Shown here: positions 53,667 to 64,000 of the stretch, piece by piece
Numbering within the stretch: the first letter of the stretch is position 1
Layout: each line of letters starts with the position of its first letter
Source of the DNA: Abelmoschus esculentus
Lineage: Eukaryota > Streptophyta > Magnoliopsida > Malvales > Malvaceae
NCBI GenBank assembly: GCA_035048815.1
Contig: JAUCBN010000035.1
Coordinates: 10,118,501 to 10,182,500, forward strand
Reading direction: 5' to 3'
Length of the DNA: 64,000 nt
Made by a program: the position numbers and the translations under genes
Notes under the pieces: generated by a model
The model's input: the letters and a program-made list of their open reading frames with translations, nothing else
Database searches by the model: none
What the model was told of the DNA's origin: nothing

Positions 53667-55285
53667 TGTAATAACCCGAAAATTAGAGGTCAAAATCCCC
53701 AAATAAAGTCAAAATCCTTAACTAAAACCCTAAAAAAATTTAGGATTAAAAATTCTGAAATTGAGGACTAAATTGTAAATTTTAAAAACTTTAGGGTCAA
53801 AATGAGAGAATTCAAAAATTCCAAGCCCTTGAATGGTAATTTTACCATTTTTGTTTTGAAACGTTTTTCTCCTTCCCCAAACGGCCGATTCTAGAATTAA
53901 TGGGAAATTGATTTTCCCCTTTAATGTTTTAGATTAAAAGTCTGGATTATTAATCTTTCCTTAATACGAATTACGCTCTCCACTCTCTCTGTTTTCTACC
54001 GGAATTGCTGTGAGTTTCGTCTTCTCCTTCATTCGTATTGAGGTAAGGTTCGATTCTAATTCCTTTCGTCCTATTCGGTTTTGTAATATTAGAAGTGGTT
54101 TTGTTGTTTGGTTGTGGTTGAGTTATGTTCGAATTCTGTAGGGTTTCTGGTTTGTTTCGAATGTATAAGAAATTAAAGGGGAAAGAAGGTTCATGGGTTT
54201 AAGATCTATTTTAATCGAATAATATTGTGGGGAAGTTGTTTTTATCCGTTTAAAATGTCAGTTTGGGTAAAAGAATTGTTTAGGAGTGTGTTTGAATCGA
54301 AATAGAATCGAATCGGGATAAAAATAGGGTTTTAAATCGGAAAATGGAGGTGTTTGGTTGGTGGGAAAAATCTAGAAATTTTCCAGATTTTCCAGGAAAA
54401 TATGGGAAATTCCCAGAATTTTCCTAGGATCTAAACGAGTAAAGCTGAACCGATCCAGTCCAAAAAACCGGCCCAGTGAACCAGACCGAACCGACCGGCC
54501 AGACCGAACCGCTGAACCCAGACCCGACCCGACCCGAACCGCAACCCGACCCGACCCGACCCGATATCCAACCCGATCTCCGATCCGGCGGACGTTATCG
54601 CTGACGTCATCTACTGATATCATCGCTGACATCATCTGCTGACGTCAGCGTTGACTGATGACGTCACTACTGACGTCAGCGTTGACCAGTGCTGACGTCA
54701 GCAGTTGACTTTTTTGACCCGGGCCCACTTTATGTTTTTCGACATCCTAAATCCAATGGTGTTGTCCGTTTTTCGAAATTCAAACCCGAAGTGTCGTTTT
54801 TGGGGGTTTTATGTTCGATACGTTATCTAGAAATTTTCTGTAAAAGTTTCTAAACACGTTTTTGTTTGCTTTAGGTGACGAGGATTCTGACCCCGAGCAG
54901 CTACCTCGTCCTCCTCTTGTACGAGGTCCGATACATCAGTATTCGGGACCTTCACGTGAGTATCGGTTAAATTCTGTTTAGTTTAGTTTACGGTAGTGTG
55001 GCATAGTAGGATATCTAATATATTTCCGTTATTTGTAAACTCTACTCCTGCTCAGCCCGGTGGTAGAGCCGAGTCCAGTAGACGTCAGGTTCGTCGTTGA
55101 GTCTTCTGATACAGGTGTGTTCTCTCCCGTTCAGCCTATAAATTCTATTGTTCTGTATATTCGATTCTGTTATCCGTATGATCATGCATCATTCTATTAT
55201 ATCATATCTGATTCTGTTTCTGTCATGCTTGCCTCCTATTAGAATATAGGCATGCATTCTGATTCTGTATCTGCATATAACATGG
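53667..55285 (+). repeat. G1 LTR, truncated internal copy
   Basis: First 1619 bases of the LTR, ending in the middle of the sequence at the CATCTGGG junction. It shares all checked diagnostic variants with LTR3 (for example CTAGAATT near 53890, short TGACGT array) rather than LTR1, so it is a duplicate of the 3' LTR. Confidence 0.92.
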
Positions 55286-55293
55286 CATCTGGG

Positions 55294-56412
55294 CTTCTTC
55301 AGCACATTGAGATTCCTCAGTGGAAATGGGAGCGTGTGACCATGGATTTTGTCAGTGGGTTACCTTTAACTCCGTCAAAGAAGGATTCTGTCTGGGTCAT
55401 CGTAGATCGTTTGACCAAATCTGCTCATTTTATTCCGGTTAAGACCACCTATACTCTGAGTAGGTTGGCCCGGTTATACATCTCTGAGATTGTCCGGTTA
55501 CATGGAGTACCTCTGTCTATTATATCTGATCGGGATTCGAGATTCACGTCTAAGTTCTAGGGATCCCTACATACTGCTCTGGGTACTCGTCTGAACTTCA
55601 GCACCGCCTATCACCCTCAGACCGATGGTCAGTCTGAGCGTGTAATTCAGATCCTCGAGGACATGTTGAGAGGATGTATTCTGGATTTCAGAGGTAGCTG
55701 GGAGGATTTCCTACCTTTGGCAGAATTCGCGTACAACAATAGCTATCAGGCCAGTATTAAGATGACACCATATGAGGCTCTGTACGGGAGAAAGTGTCGC
55801 ACCCCGATTGGTTGGACTGAGCTCACCGAGCACCGTTTATTGGGTCCAGATATTGTACATGAGGCTGAGGAGACTGTCAGATTAATTCGGGATCGGCTTA
55901 AAGCCGCTTTTGATAGACAGAAATCTTACGCTGATCTGAGGCGTAAAGATCTTGAGTTCGAGGTTGGCGACGAGGTTTTTCTGAAAGTATCTCCTTGGAG
56001 GAAGGTACTACGATTTGGCCGTAAGGGCAAGCTCAGTCCCAGATACATTGGACCCTACCGGATTATCAGACGCATCGGACCTGTAGCTTATCAGCTTGAG
56101 TTACCACCTGAACTCAGGCGAATCCATGATGTGTTCCATGTTTCTGTACTGAGACGATATCGAGTAGATCCGTCTCATGTTCTGTCTACGGAGGATTTCG
56201 AGATTCGACCTGATCTGTGTTATGAGGAGGAGCCCGTTGAGATCATTGATCAGGACCAGAGAGTTCTTCGGAGGAAAACCATTAAGATGGTTAAGGTTCT
56301 CTGGCGTAACCGAGGTCTGGATGAGGCTACGTGGGAGCCCAAGTCTGTCATCAAAGCCCAGTATCCGCATCTCTTTGATCCAGGTAAATTTCGAGGACGA
56401 AATTTTCTGTAA
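55294..56412 (+). pseudogene. Duplicated G1 integrase core end, C-terminus and chromodomain
   Basis: Exact copy of 52536-53654. It starts at LLQHIEIPQWKW fused to LTR sequence upstream, so an accidental ORF (55252-55560) begins in the LTR. Carries the same TAG (55558-55560) as the first copy, then an open frame (from 55561) to TAA 56412. No start of its own. Confidence 0.9.
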
Positions 56413-56424
56413 GGGGGGGAGAAT

Positions 56425-58645
56425 TGTAATAACCCGAAAATTAGAGGTCAAAATCCCCAAATAAAGTCAAAATCCTTAACTAAAACCCTAAAAAAATTTA
56501 GGATTAAAAATTCTGAAATTGAGGACTAAATTGTAAATTTTAAAAACTTTAGGGTCAAAATGAGAGAATTCAAAAATTCCAAGCCCTTGAATGGTAATTT
56601 TACCATTTTTGTTTTGAAACGTTTTTCTCCTTCCCCAAACGGCCGATTCTAGAATTAATGGGAAATTGATTTTCCCCTTTAATGTTTTAGATTAAAAGTC
56701 TGGATTATTAATCTTTCCTTAATACGAATTACGCTCTCCACTCTCTCTGTTTTCTACCGGAATTGCTGTGAGTTTCGTCTTCTCCTTCATTCGTATTGAG
56801 GTAAGGTTCGATTCTAATTCCTTTCGTCCTATTCGGTTTTGTAATATTAGAAGTGGTTTTGTTGTTTGGTTGTGGTTGAGTTATGTTCGAATTCTGTAGG
56901 GTTTCTGGTTTGTTTCGAATGTATAAGAAATTAAAGGGGAAAGAAGGTTCATGGGTTTAAGATCTATTTTAATCGAATAATATTGTGGGGAAGTTGTTTT
57001 TATCCGTTTAAAATGTCAGTTTGGGTAAAAGAATTGTTTAGGAGTGTGTTTGAATCGAAATAGAATCGAATCGGGATAAAAATAGGGTTTTAAATCGGAA
57101 AATGGAGGTGTTTGGTTGGTGGGAAAAATCTAGAAATTTTCCAGATTTTCCAGGAAAATATGGGAAATTCCCAGAATTTTCCTAGGATCTAAACGAGTAA
57201 AGCTGAACCGATCCAGTCCAAAAAACCGGCCCAGTGAACCAGACCGAACCGACCGGCCAGACCGAACCGCTGAACCCAGACCCGACCCGACCCGAACCGC
57301 AACCCGACCCGACCCGACCCGATATCCAACCCGATCTCCGATCCGGCGGACGTTATCGCTGACGTCATCTACTGATATCATCGCTGACATCATCTGCTGA
57401 CGTCAGCGTTGACTGATGACGTCACTACTGACGTCAGCGTTGACCAGTGCTGACGTCAGCAGTTGACTTTTTTGACCCGGGCCCACTTTATGTTTTTCGA
57501 CATCCTAAATCCAATGGTGTTGTCCGTTTTTCGAAATTCAAACCCGAAGTGTCGTTTTTGGGGGTTTTATGTTCGATACGTTATCTAGAAATTTTCTGTA
57601 AAAGTTTCTAAACACGTTTTTGTTTGCTTTAGGTGACGAGGATTCTGACCCCGAGCAGCTACCTCGTCCTCCTCTTGTACGAGGTCCGATACATCAGTAT
57701 TCGGGACCTTCACGTGAGTATCGGTTAAATTCTGTTTAGTTTAGTTTACGGTAGTGTGGCATAGTAGGATATCTAATATATTTCCGTTATTTGTAAACTC
57801 TACTCCTGCTCAGCCCGGTGGTAGAGCCGAGTCCAGTAGACGTCAGGTTCGTCGTTGAGTCTTCTGATACAGGTGTGTTCTCTCCCGTTCAGCCTATAAA
57901 TTTTTTTGTTCTGTATATTCGATTCTGTTATCCGTATGATCATGCATCATTCTATTATATCATATCTGATTCTGTTTCTGTCATGCTTGCCTCCTATTAG
58001 AATATAGGCATGCATTCTGATTCTGTATCTGCATATAACATGGCATCTGGGTTATTATCTGTGTACGGGGAAGTTAGTGATTTTATCACTTCTGTTCAGT
58101 GGCTCCACCTTCGGGTTGAGATACCACTTCTGTTGGTGTGATGGTGTTAGAATGGTCTGAGGACCAACTCTTCTGTGGTGTTCGGAGATGGGTGCATATC
58201 ATGCATACTCTGTCTGTTCTGCATATTCTGTTCTGTTATTCAGTTATCTGTTCTAGAGACACACTAGGCTCCCCAGCTTACACCCTCTCAGGTTCTTGTT
58301 TCAGATCTCATACATAGGCTTGGTACGGTACTTGAAGGTTCCTGATCCATTTTTCTGATTTATAGTATGTAATCATTTTCGGATTCCGGATTATTTATAG
58401 TATTTGAACAATATTTCTGTAATTAAATGTTTATCAGTTTTTGTTACATTTACTGTTTATAAATTATGGGTTGAACTTTATTTTTAAATTGTTAATTTTT
58501 ATTATTATTTTAATTTATTATTTATTTAATAATTTGTCTGAATATTTTATATTTATTTTTGTGAAACCCTAACGTGAGAAACAAGTTTTCAAGCCGTAAA
58601 CCCTAACTTGTAATCTAAGAAATTAGGTTACTTTTAGGGGTTACA
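56425..58645 (+). repeat. G1 3' LTR
   Basis: 2221 bp, TGTAATAACCCG to GGGGTTACA, followed by the GGAAT target duplication. 41 bp shorter than LTR1, mainly in the TGACGT array. Many differences from LTR1 are transitions. Confidence 0.92.
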
Positions 58646-60067
58646 GGAATGTCAAGACCATCTACTACCGCACTCGCTACATAAGAGTGCGTAGACCCAT
58701 TATCAAGTAAAGAAAAATAATGTATATAATGGATTGAAAAGTACCCATTATGACATCTGGTTGATCACGGTCATCATGAGCCCTGATAGCAGAAATCAGA
58801 CATGGTTCTTAATACCTGAAATAGTTACACTCTGAACTGATCCTCTCTTACCCTTTGTACCAGACGCGACAAATTTTCCTTGTCCTCTACTCACATCAGA
58901 TGTCTAAACTGAAGCTTGTGACTAATTCCTCAAAAAGGAAACTGTAGGCGGTTCAGGACAAGCACTAAAGAAATGATCCAGGGATCCACACCTGAAACAA
59001 GCACCAATCTTCCTTCTACACTCTCCTTCATGTTTCTTATGATAGATTAGTCGGGAAGCTAACGACCTACCTCCAGCGGCAGTAGATACCATCGGTTTTG
59101 ACCTTTGATTACTCTGATTAATTGACTCCTCTCTAGCTCTCTTACCCGAATAACTCGGGGTACCATGTTGAAAACTCGATCCATAATATTTCTTACCCCG
59201 ATCTTTGTCATATTTTGATTGACTCACAGAAATAGTTTACATTCTTTCTACCGTCTTGGCGTGGTCAACCAACTCACTAAAAGATTTATCTTGAAAATGA
59301 GCTACTTTCTCACAAATTATAAATCAGAGACCCTTAAGAAACTCTCAACACTTATCTTTTTTTGTGTCTACTAACCCGGGTGCATACTGAGACAGTTCCA
59401 CAAAGCTAATCTCATATTTAGACACTATAATATTCTCTCGTTTCAAGTCAACAAAAGCTTAACATCGATCAACTAAATATTGTTCTCCCACATAACGGTT
59501 CTAGAAAGCCTAACAAAAAGTTTCGCAAATCATTTGATCGACGGACATAAATCTCTGTTCAGATTTTCACCAACGTTGTGCTTCACCTTGCAGTAATGAA
59601 ACAACAGCTCCCAGTTTCTTACCGGTAGGGTATTCCATCTCCTCAAATAATCTCTCAAGATCCTCTATCCAAAGTTCAACATCCAATGGGTGTTCATCAG
59701 AAACACCCACAAATACCCTCAATACAACACTAAAGAAAATAGCATATACCAGTTTTTCTAGCATTTCCTAACTAATCAAAAAAGTATTTCAGTAACTTCT
59801 GGTTAACCATAACACTATCTAGTTCTATTGTCTCACTATCATCAGAATCTAACAGTTCCTCTTCATGACGTGGTTGTTTACGTGTATCTCTATCCCCAAA
59901 CTGACGACTCACAGTATGTTGTACCTCAGGTTGAGGGTCAATTCTTGATTTTGCATCTCAGCTTGATCATTAGTATGATCAACAGTAGGTGGCGATTCAC
60001 TAATAGCTGCATCAGTACGGCCTCGACCTCTAACAACGGCAAGTCTAACACTCCTACGATATGGCAT
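58646..60067 (-). pseudogene. gag: G2 chromovirus gag to protease remnant
   Basis: Minus strand, from ATG 60067 (MPYRRSVRLAVVRGRGR, clearly related to the G1 gag start). Capsid piece at 59764-59567 (LWIEDLERLFEEMEYP, SLLQGEAQRW). Zinc region at 59227-58922 with CRRKIGACFRCGSLDH and a C-P end, as in G1 (58922-59030). Then protease start near 58700 (DNGSTHSY-like in broken frames) up to the G1 insertion. Multiple stops and frameshifts. Confidence 0.8.
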
Positions 60068-60260
60068 AGTATCTACCTACAAGAATAAACTTAAGTTATA
60101 TTTGGTACCAGAGTCTCTTTCAAAACACAAGTAAAATTTCATATCAAATCATTTTGTTTTTAAAAATTCTCCATATCCCAAAAATATTTAATGCATGCAT
60201 TCTTCTTTCAAAAATTGATAAAAACACTAGTTATGAGCCTCAAAGTTCGAGTGTTAAATT

Positions 60261-60274
60261 CGATTCTGATACCA
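60261..60274 (-). promoter_or_regulatory. Primer binding site of G2
   Basis: Minus strand TGGTATCAGAATCG next to the LTR end (GGGGTTACTTTTTTT). Matches the tRNA-iMet site TGGTATCAGAGC with two transitions. Confidence 0.75.
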
Positions 60275-60280
60275 AAAAAA

Positions 60281-62072
60281 GTAACCCCTTAATCTTAACT
60301 TGAAGTATACGATAGGTTAAAATTTTAATTCTTAAAACTTTAAAATTAAGTAAACGAAAAAGGATAATTTTGAATAAAAATTGTAACTTGAAAAGTAAAA
60401 AGATAAAATAAAAGTTAATTATTCTGATTTAAAAAATATTATAAATTAAACAAATGGTTATGTATAAAAATAAAAGTATCTCAATCTCTAATGATTCCGA
60501 AATAACTGAAGTAAAACTCTGGTAACTAACATACTGAAAATAATAGAAAAATTAATGTCTGATTGAGAGTTTCGAGTACCAACTCATATGTCCGGGTATA
60601 TGAAAAGCTAAATTAAAAGGACGAGCTATAAAGCCTAGTGTGTCTCTAAAGTGTAGTCACATATTACATTAACACTTAGTTCACAATCACATATATAATA
60701 TATAATCGCAGTAAACAAATATAATGAGTGATGAATGCAATGTCACAGAGAATGTAGTCTTATACTCCGAACGCAAATCACAGTGGTGGCAAAGCCAACC
60801 AGTCACAGTGGAGGTAGTTCCCCAGAAGTCCTCACCCCTTATTTCGCCAAACAAAGTTATGGTAAAAACCACCTTCCTCTTTACCATCCACTCCATGCAC
60901 ATGTAATACAGTCGATGCTAATGATCTCAGTGTCACATCATAGATAATCGTATAAAATACGAAACACACAATTTAAATAATTTGATCACAATATCATATG
61001 GTATCTCAAGATCACATATCACAAGAACAGTAAATCACATAACACAAATCTAGCACAGGAACAAAACACACCTCTCATAGCACAAATACTAACGTTTCCC
61101 ACAGTTTGAGTTAGGTCCAGCTCTAGCTGAGTCAGAGCCTACAAATAAAGTTCTAATAATCAATCTTAATCTAAAATAGTACTATGACAATTAAATAACT
61201 AATAAAAACACATATGAGTATCTCGAGCGGTGATCGCAAGAGTCGGTTGAGGCAACATTTCCTCTGTAGAGTCAACATCGTCTGAAAAGATAAATATTCG
61301 AATTAAAATCTTAAAATCACTTACTACGATGACAACTTTAGATGAAACTATTTAATTTGGTTCGAAAAGAAATACACGATTTCACCAACAACACATAAAC
61401 AAAATAAATCAAAGGAGGGTACATCCAAAAGTGACCACATGAGATCAGCCCCCATAACTAACACTCACGACAATATTGAATTGCTTTGGAGAATTAAATC
61501 CAATTCCCTACTACAACAATACGTGGGGATTTCTAAATTAATTTTGTTTTGCCACTGCATTCTCTCATATTCCCACCGAACAACCTACAATCACTATAAT
61601 TAAAATTCCTTAATCATAGCCCCCAAATTGGTTAAACCCAATGCACACAACCCCCTTAATTGAGAACTCACGTCAATCGACTACTTCTCATGCCCGTCGA
61701 CCAACATGATTCTTAAATTCAACCCATCTCACTAAGCAACCCACACTAAATCTCGGCGATAACAGAGGACCACAAAACAACCAGAGCCAACACTACTCGC
61801 TCTAAGAAGGAAAAAGGTAGGAGACGCGAGTCTAAGAAAAGGGTTCACGAGCGGGAAGTTGTATTTAAGGCTTCTGTTAACAATTAAAAATAAAATAGAA
61901 GTTTTACACCTTCATAGATTAGGAGAAGAAAATAATAAGGTTTTCCATAAATACCCTTCTAGCTTACCAAAAATACTAATATGCCCTTACTAGATTTGAA
62001 TTCCCAAATCATCAAAATTAAAATTAGGGTAAGCATAGGGTTTTTTCTTAATTTAATTTTTAGGGTATTACA
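60281..62072 (-). repeat. G2 5' LTR
   Basis: Minus strand starts TGTAATACCCTAAAAATT at 62072 and ends GGGGTTAC at 60281 (final A lost or changed). A diverged relative lies inverted at 36006-36043 plus 39674-40317. Contains the shared GAGACACACTAGGCTT block (~60640). No ORF of note. Confidence 0.75.
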
Positions 62073-62760
62073 TTGACACCCTAAGGAAGAGGTTCACCCA
62101 TCTGATGTAAGGGAATTGTTCGGTGTTTGCTTATGAACAAGATTTCCTACAATTGAGTAGGTATTTCCTGAAGTTAGTATCCACAAAGAAAATAAGATGC
62201 AAGAGGTTCTTGAAGGTCCTAAGGAAGAAGATTCAGACATACCTCACTGCTACCTCACCCAAAGTCTTTTCTGAGTTGATCGCTTGTACCAAGTTTTTAA
62301 AACAAGTGAAAGGGTTGACCTATGGTTCATCTTTCGGTTAGGGTGGTATAAGTGGAGGAAATCAGAGGTACTCTAACAACTCTCAGTCCTACTCGAAAAG
62401 GAATAAAAATCGTTGGAATCATAATAGGGGAGCTTCTAATCAGAATACAAGATCAAAATGTATGTCTAAGTCGACCGGTAGGAGATGACAGTCTATTTCA
62501 TCTTCGATGATGATCCCGAAGAGTTCTCATAGCAATTTGGGTGCTTTGGCTTACTATCGGTGTGGGCGGAAACACATAGGAGAGTGTTGGAACGCAGTCA
62601 GAGCTTATTATCGTTGCGGGTCAATGAAGCATCTTATAAAGAACTGTCTCAAAAAGGTAAGAGGGTCGACAGAGCAGGACCAAAGGACTGATTATCTGAG
62701 CCAGAGAGGGCGAGGCTTTAGCTATAGAGGGGCGAGTCATGTATCGGGTGATAGCTTTTA
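62073..62760 (+). pseudogene. gag: Gypsy gag remnant (element H)
   Basis: Plus-strand gag interrupted on its 5' side by the G2 LTR. The frame resumes at TLRKRFTHL, with a stop near 62118, then AYEQDFLQLSRYFLKLV. Nucleocapsid near 62540-62650: CGRKHIGECW then YYRCGSMKHLIKNC, a zinc knuckle with one Cys changed to Tyr. Glycine/arginine-rich tail to ~62760. Confidence 0.75.
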
Positions 62761-64000
62761 GTCCACGGCGAGGGCACCAACTAAGCAGTATGTTGTCAGG
62801 GCACAAGAGGAATATGCAACTATCATGTTATCTCAAGTAAGTTTACCTTGTTTTTAGTTTCCATAGTTGCTCTTGTGGACTCGGAATCTACCCACTCTTA
62901 TATCCGTTGTGAGATATCTCAATAATAGAGGTTGTCAACTAAGGATCTAGAGATAGAAGTTTGATTGACGAGTCCGTTGGATTTTGATGTGTTGGCGAAT
63001 AAGGTATATCGAAGGTGTTCGATCGAGGTACAAGGCTCGATGTTCCCGGTGAACCTTATGGTCTTTCCTTTTCAAGATTTTGATACAATCCTATGGATGG
63101 ATTGATTATTCGAGCATGATGTGAGTCTTGAGTGTAGGTCAAAGAGTTTGAAGCTCATTGTCGCGGATGAACTTATGCTTGTTATGAGGGGCGAAAGAAA
63201 CCCTTGTTTGTTGAATGTTGTGTCATCTTTGTCAGATCAACAGTTAATCCAGCAGGTTTGTGAGGCTTTCTTAGCTCACGTGGTAGATGTGAGGGTTGAA
63301 AGCCCAACTTAGAAGGTTTGAGGATAGTGTTTGAGTTTATGGATGTGTTTCTAGAAGAGTTTTTTGGTTTACCTCCCGACCATGAGTTAGACTTTCGTAT
63401 AGAAGTATTGCCAAGTACGGTACCGGTTTCTATAACACCATATTTTATGGCACTGGTGGATATGAAAGAGTTAAAACAACAAATCCAAGAGTTACTTGAC
63501 AGAGGTTTTATCCGACCAAGTGTGTCACCTTAGGGAATACAAGTTTTGTTTGTTAAAAAGAAGGATGGGTCGATGCGGATATGCATTGACTACCATCAAC
63601 TCAACAAAGTCACGATCAAGAATCATTATCCTTTGCCTAGAATCGCTGACTTGTTTGACCAGTTGAGAGGTGCCTGTTTGTTTTCTAAGATCGACTTGAG
63701 GTCGGGTACTACCAATTGAAGGTAGTAGAAGAGGATATCCAAAAGACCTCTTTCATGGTGCGGTACGGGTATTATGAGTTCTTAGTAATGCCTTTTAGAC
63801 TTACAAACGCACCTGCGACTTTTATGGACTTGAAGAACATGATCTTTCAACCATACTTGGATCAATTTGTGGTGGTGTTTAACGAAGACATCTTGGGGTA
63901 GTCACACTCTAAAGAGGAGCATGACTATCACCTTAGAATAGTTCTTAAGGTTTTTAGGGATAGACGTCTCTACGCTAAGTTCAGTAAGTGCGAGTTTCAG
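62761..64000 (+). pseudogene. Gypsy protease-RT remnant (element H), runs off the window
   Basis: Protease pieces near 62870-63080 (VDSESTHSYI; the DSG-type motif reads DSE). Linker VFLEEFFGLPPDHE near 63345-63385. RT: QIQELLDRGFIRPSVSP then stop, VLFVKKKDGSMRICIDY (~63545), SKIDLRSG with a frameshift, GYYEFLVMPFRLTNAPATFMD (63768-63830), and the catalytic region VVFNEDILG (~63870), where FIDD has become FNED. Several stops. Chromovirus-like, older than G2, which inserted into it. Confidence 0.8.

Larger units (their letters stand above)
52528..58043 (+). repeat. 2758-bp tandem duplication in G1
   Basis: Copy 1 is 52528-55285, copy 2 is 55286-58043, each integrase end plus 5' part of the LTR. 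Offset is exactly 2758 at every landmark checked. CATCTGGG stands at all three borders (52528, 55286, 58044): in pol at 52528, in LTR at 58044, and at the pol/LTR junction at 55286. The only copy difference I noticed is two bases near 55144/57902. Confidence 0.93.
46466..58645 (+). mobile_element. Young Tekay/Del-like chromovirus G1, TSD GGAAT
   Basis: 12.2-kb insertion flanked by perfect GGAAT (46461-46465, 58646-58650). Order: LTR1 (46466-48727), PBS, gag-pol in one frame (48930-53654), PPT, partial LTR (53667-55285), duplicated integrase end, PPT, LTR3 (56425-58645). The extra LTR and integrase come from a 2758-bp tandem duplication. A chromodomain-like C-terminus places it among chromoviruses. 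Three TAG codons and LTR differences show it is recent but no longer active as it stands. Confidence 0.92.

Noticed and set aside
55252..55560. Apparent 102-aa ORF fusing LTR sequence to integrase
   Set aside because: Created by the tandem duplication junction; the start codon lies in LTR sequence and the frame ends at the inherited TAG.
1..64000. Host genes, tRNAs or rRNAs
   Set aside because: None had support: all recognisable protein motifs belong to retrotransposons, and remaining ORFs are short and without domains.

Overview
The window looks like gene-poor, probably pericentromeric heterochromatin of a eudicot plant. I found no host gene, tRNA, rRNA or CRISPR. Nearly every base can be assigned to nested LTR retrotransposons of four kinds: Ty3/gypsy Athila, Ty3/gypsy Tat/Ogre-like, Ty3/gypsy Tekay/Del-like chromoviruses, and Ty1/copia Sirevirus. 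The evidence is plant-type LTRs (TG...CA), primer sites for tRNA-iMet, Asp-type and Tat-type primers, a chromodomain at one pol C-terminus, and AT-rich plant-like leaders. I cannot name the species.

Layout: (1) 1-3432 and 15523-~19370 are one Athila-like element on + (pol, env-like ORF, 3' LTR), cut inside its env-like ORF by a minus-strand Tat-like element (3433-15522). The Tat-like element has two ~2.6-2.7 kb LTRs, gag, no pol, and a long 3' UTR with a minisatellite. (2) ~19371-20940 is an LTR-like remnant. (3) ~20941-27225 is a 5'-truncated Sirevirus on + (pol, env-like ORF, 3' LTR). (4) 27226-29640 is a minus-strand Tekay-like pol remnant. (5) 29641-33406 is a minus-strand Athila-like remnant (env-like start, protease, gag, PBS, partial LTR). 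(6) 33407-36005 is a patchwork of Athila LTRs. (7) 36006-45604 holds old LTR sequence carrying two solo LTRs with perfect target-site duplications: 36044-39668 (TAGAT) and 41054-45104 (GGTAT). (8) 45605-62072 is a decayed minus-strand chromovirus (called G2) split by a young plus-strand chromovirus (called G1, 46466-58645, TSD GGAAT). G1's gag-pol frame is broken by only three TAG codons, and it carries a 2758-bp tandem duplication of integrase plus LTR. (9) 62073-64000 is a decayed plus-strand gypsy gag-pol into which G2 inserted; it runs off the window.

The most unusual signals are not genes. Two unrelated repeat arrays (7190-8215 and 42939-43109) are chains of short inverted repeats whose two arms change together, as in RNA covariation. 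Related hairpins, some with TTCG loops, recur in other LTR families. A TCGA-centred palindrome, GGTWTCGAWACC, is clustered in at least four different element families, and one solo LTR inserted inside such a palindrome. Env-like ORFs in both Athila copies and in the Sirevirus have gene-like leaders, some with TATA boxes, and share a sequence pattern across the copia/gypsy divide.
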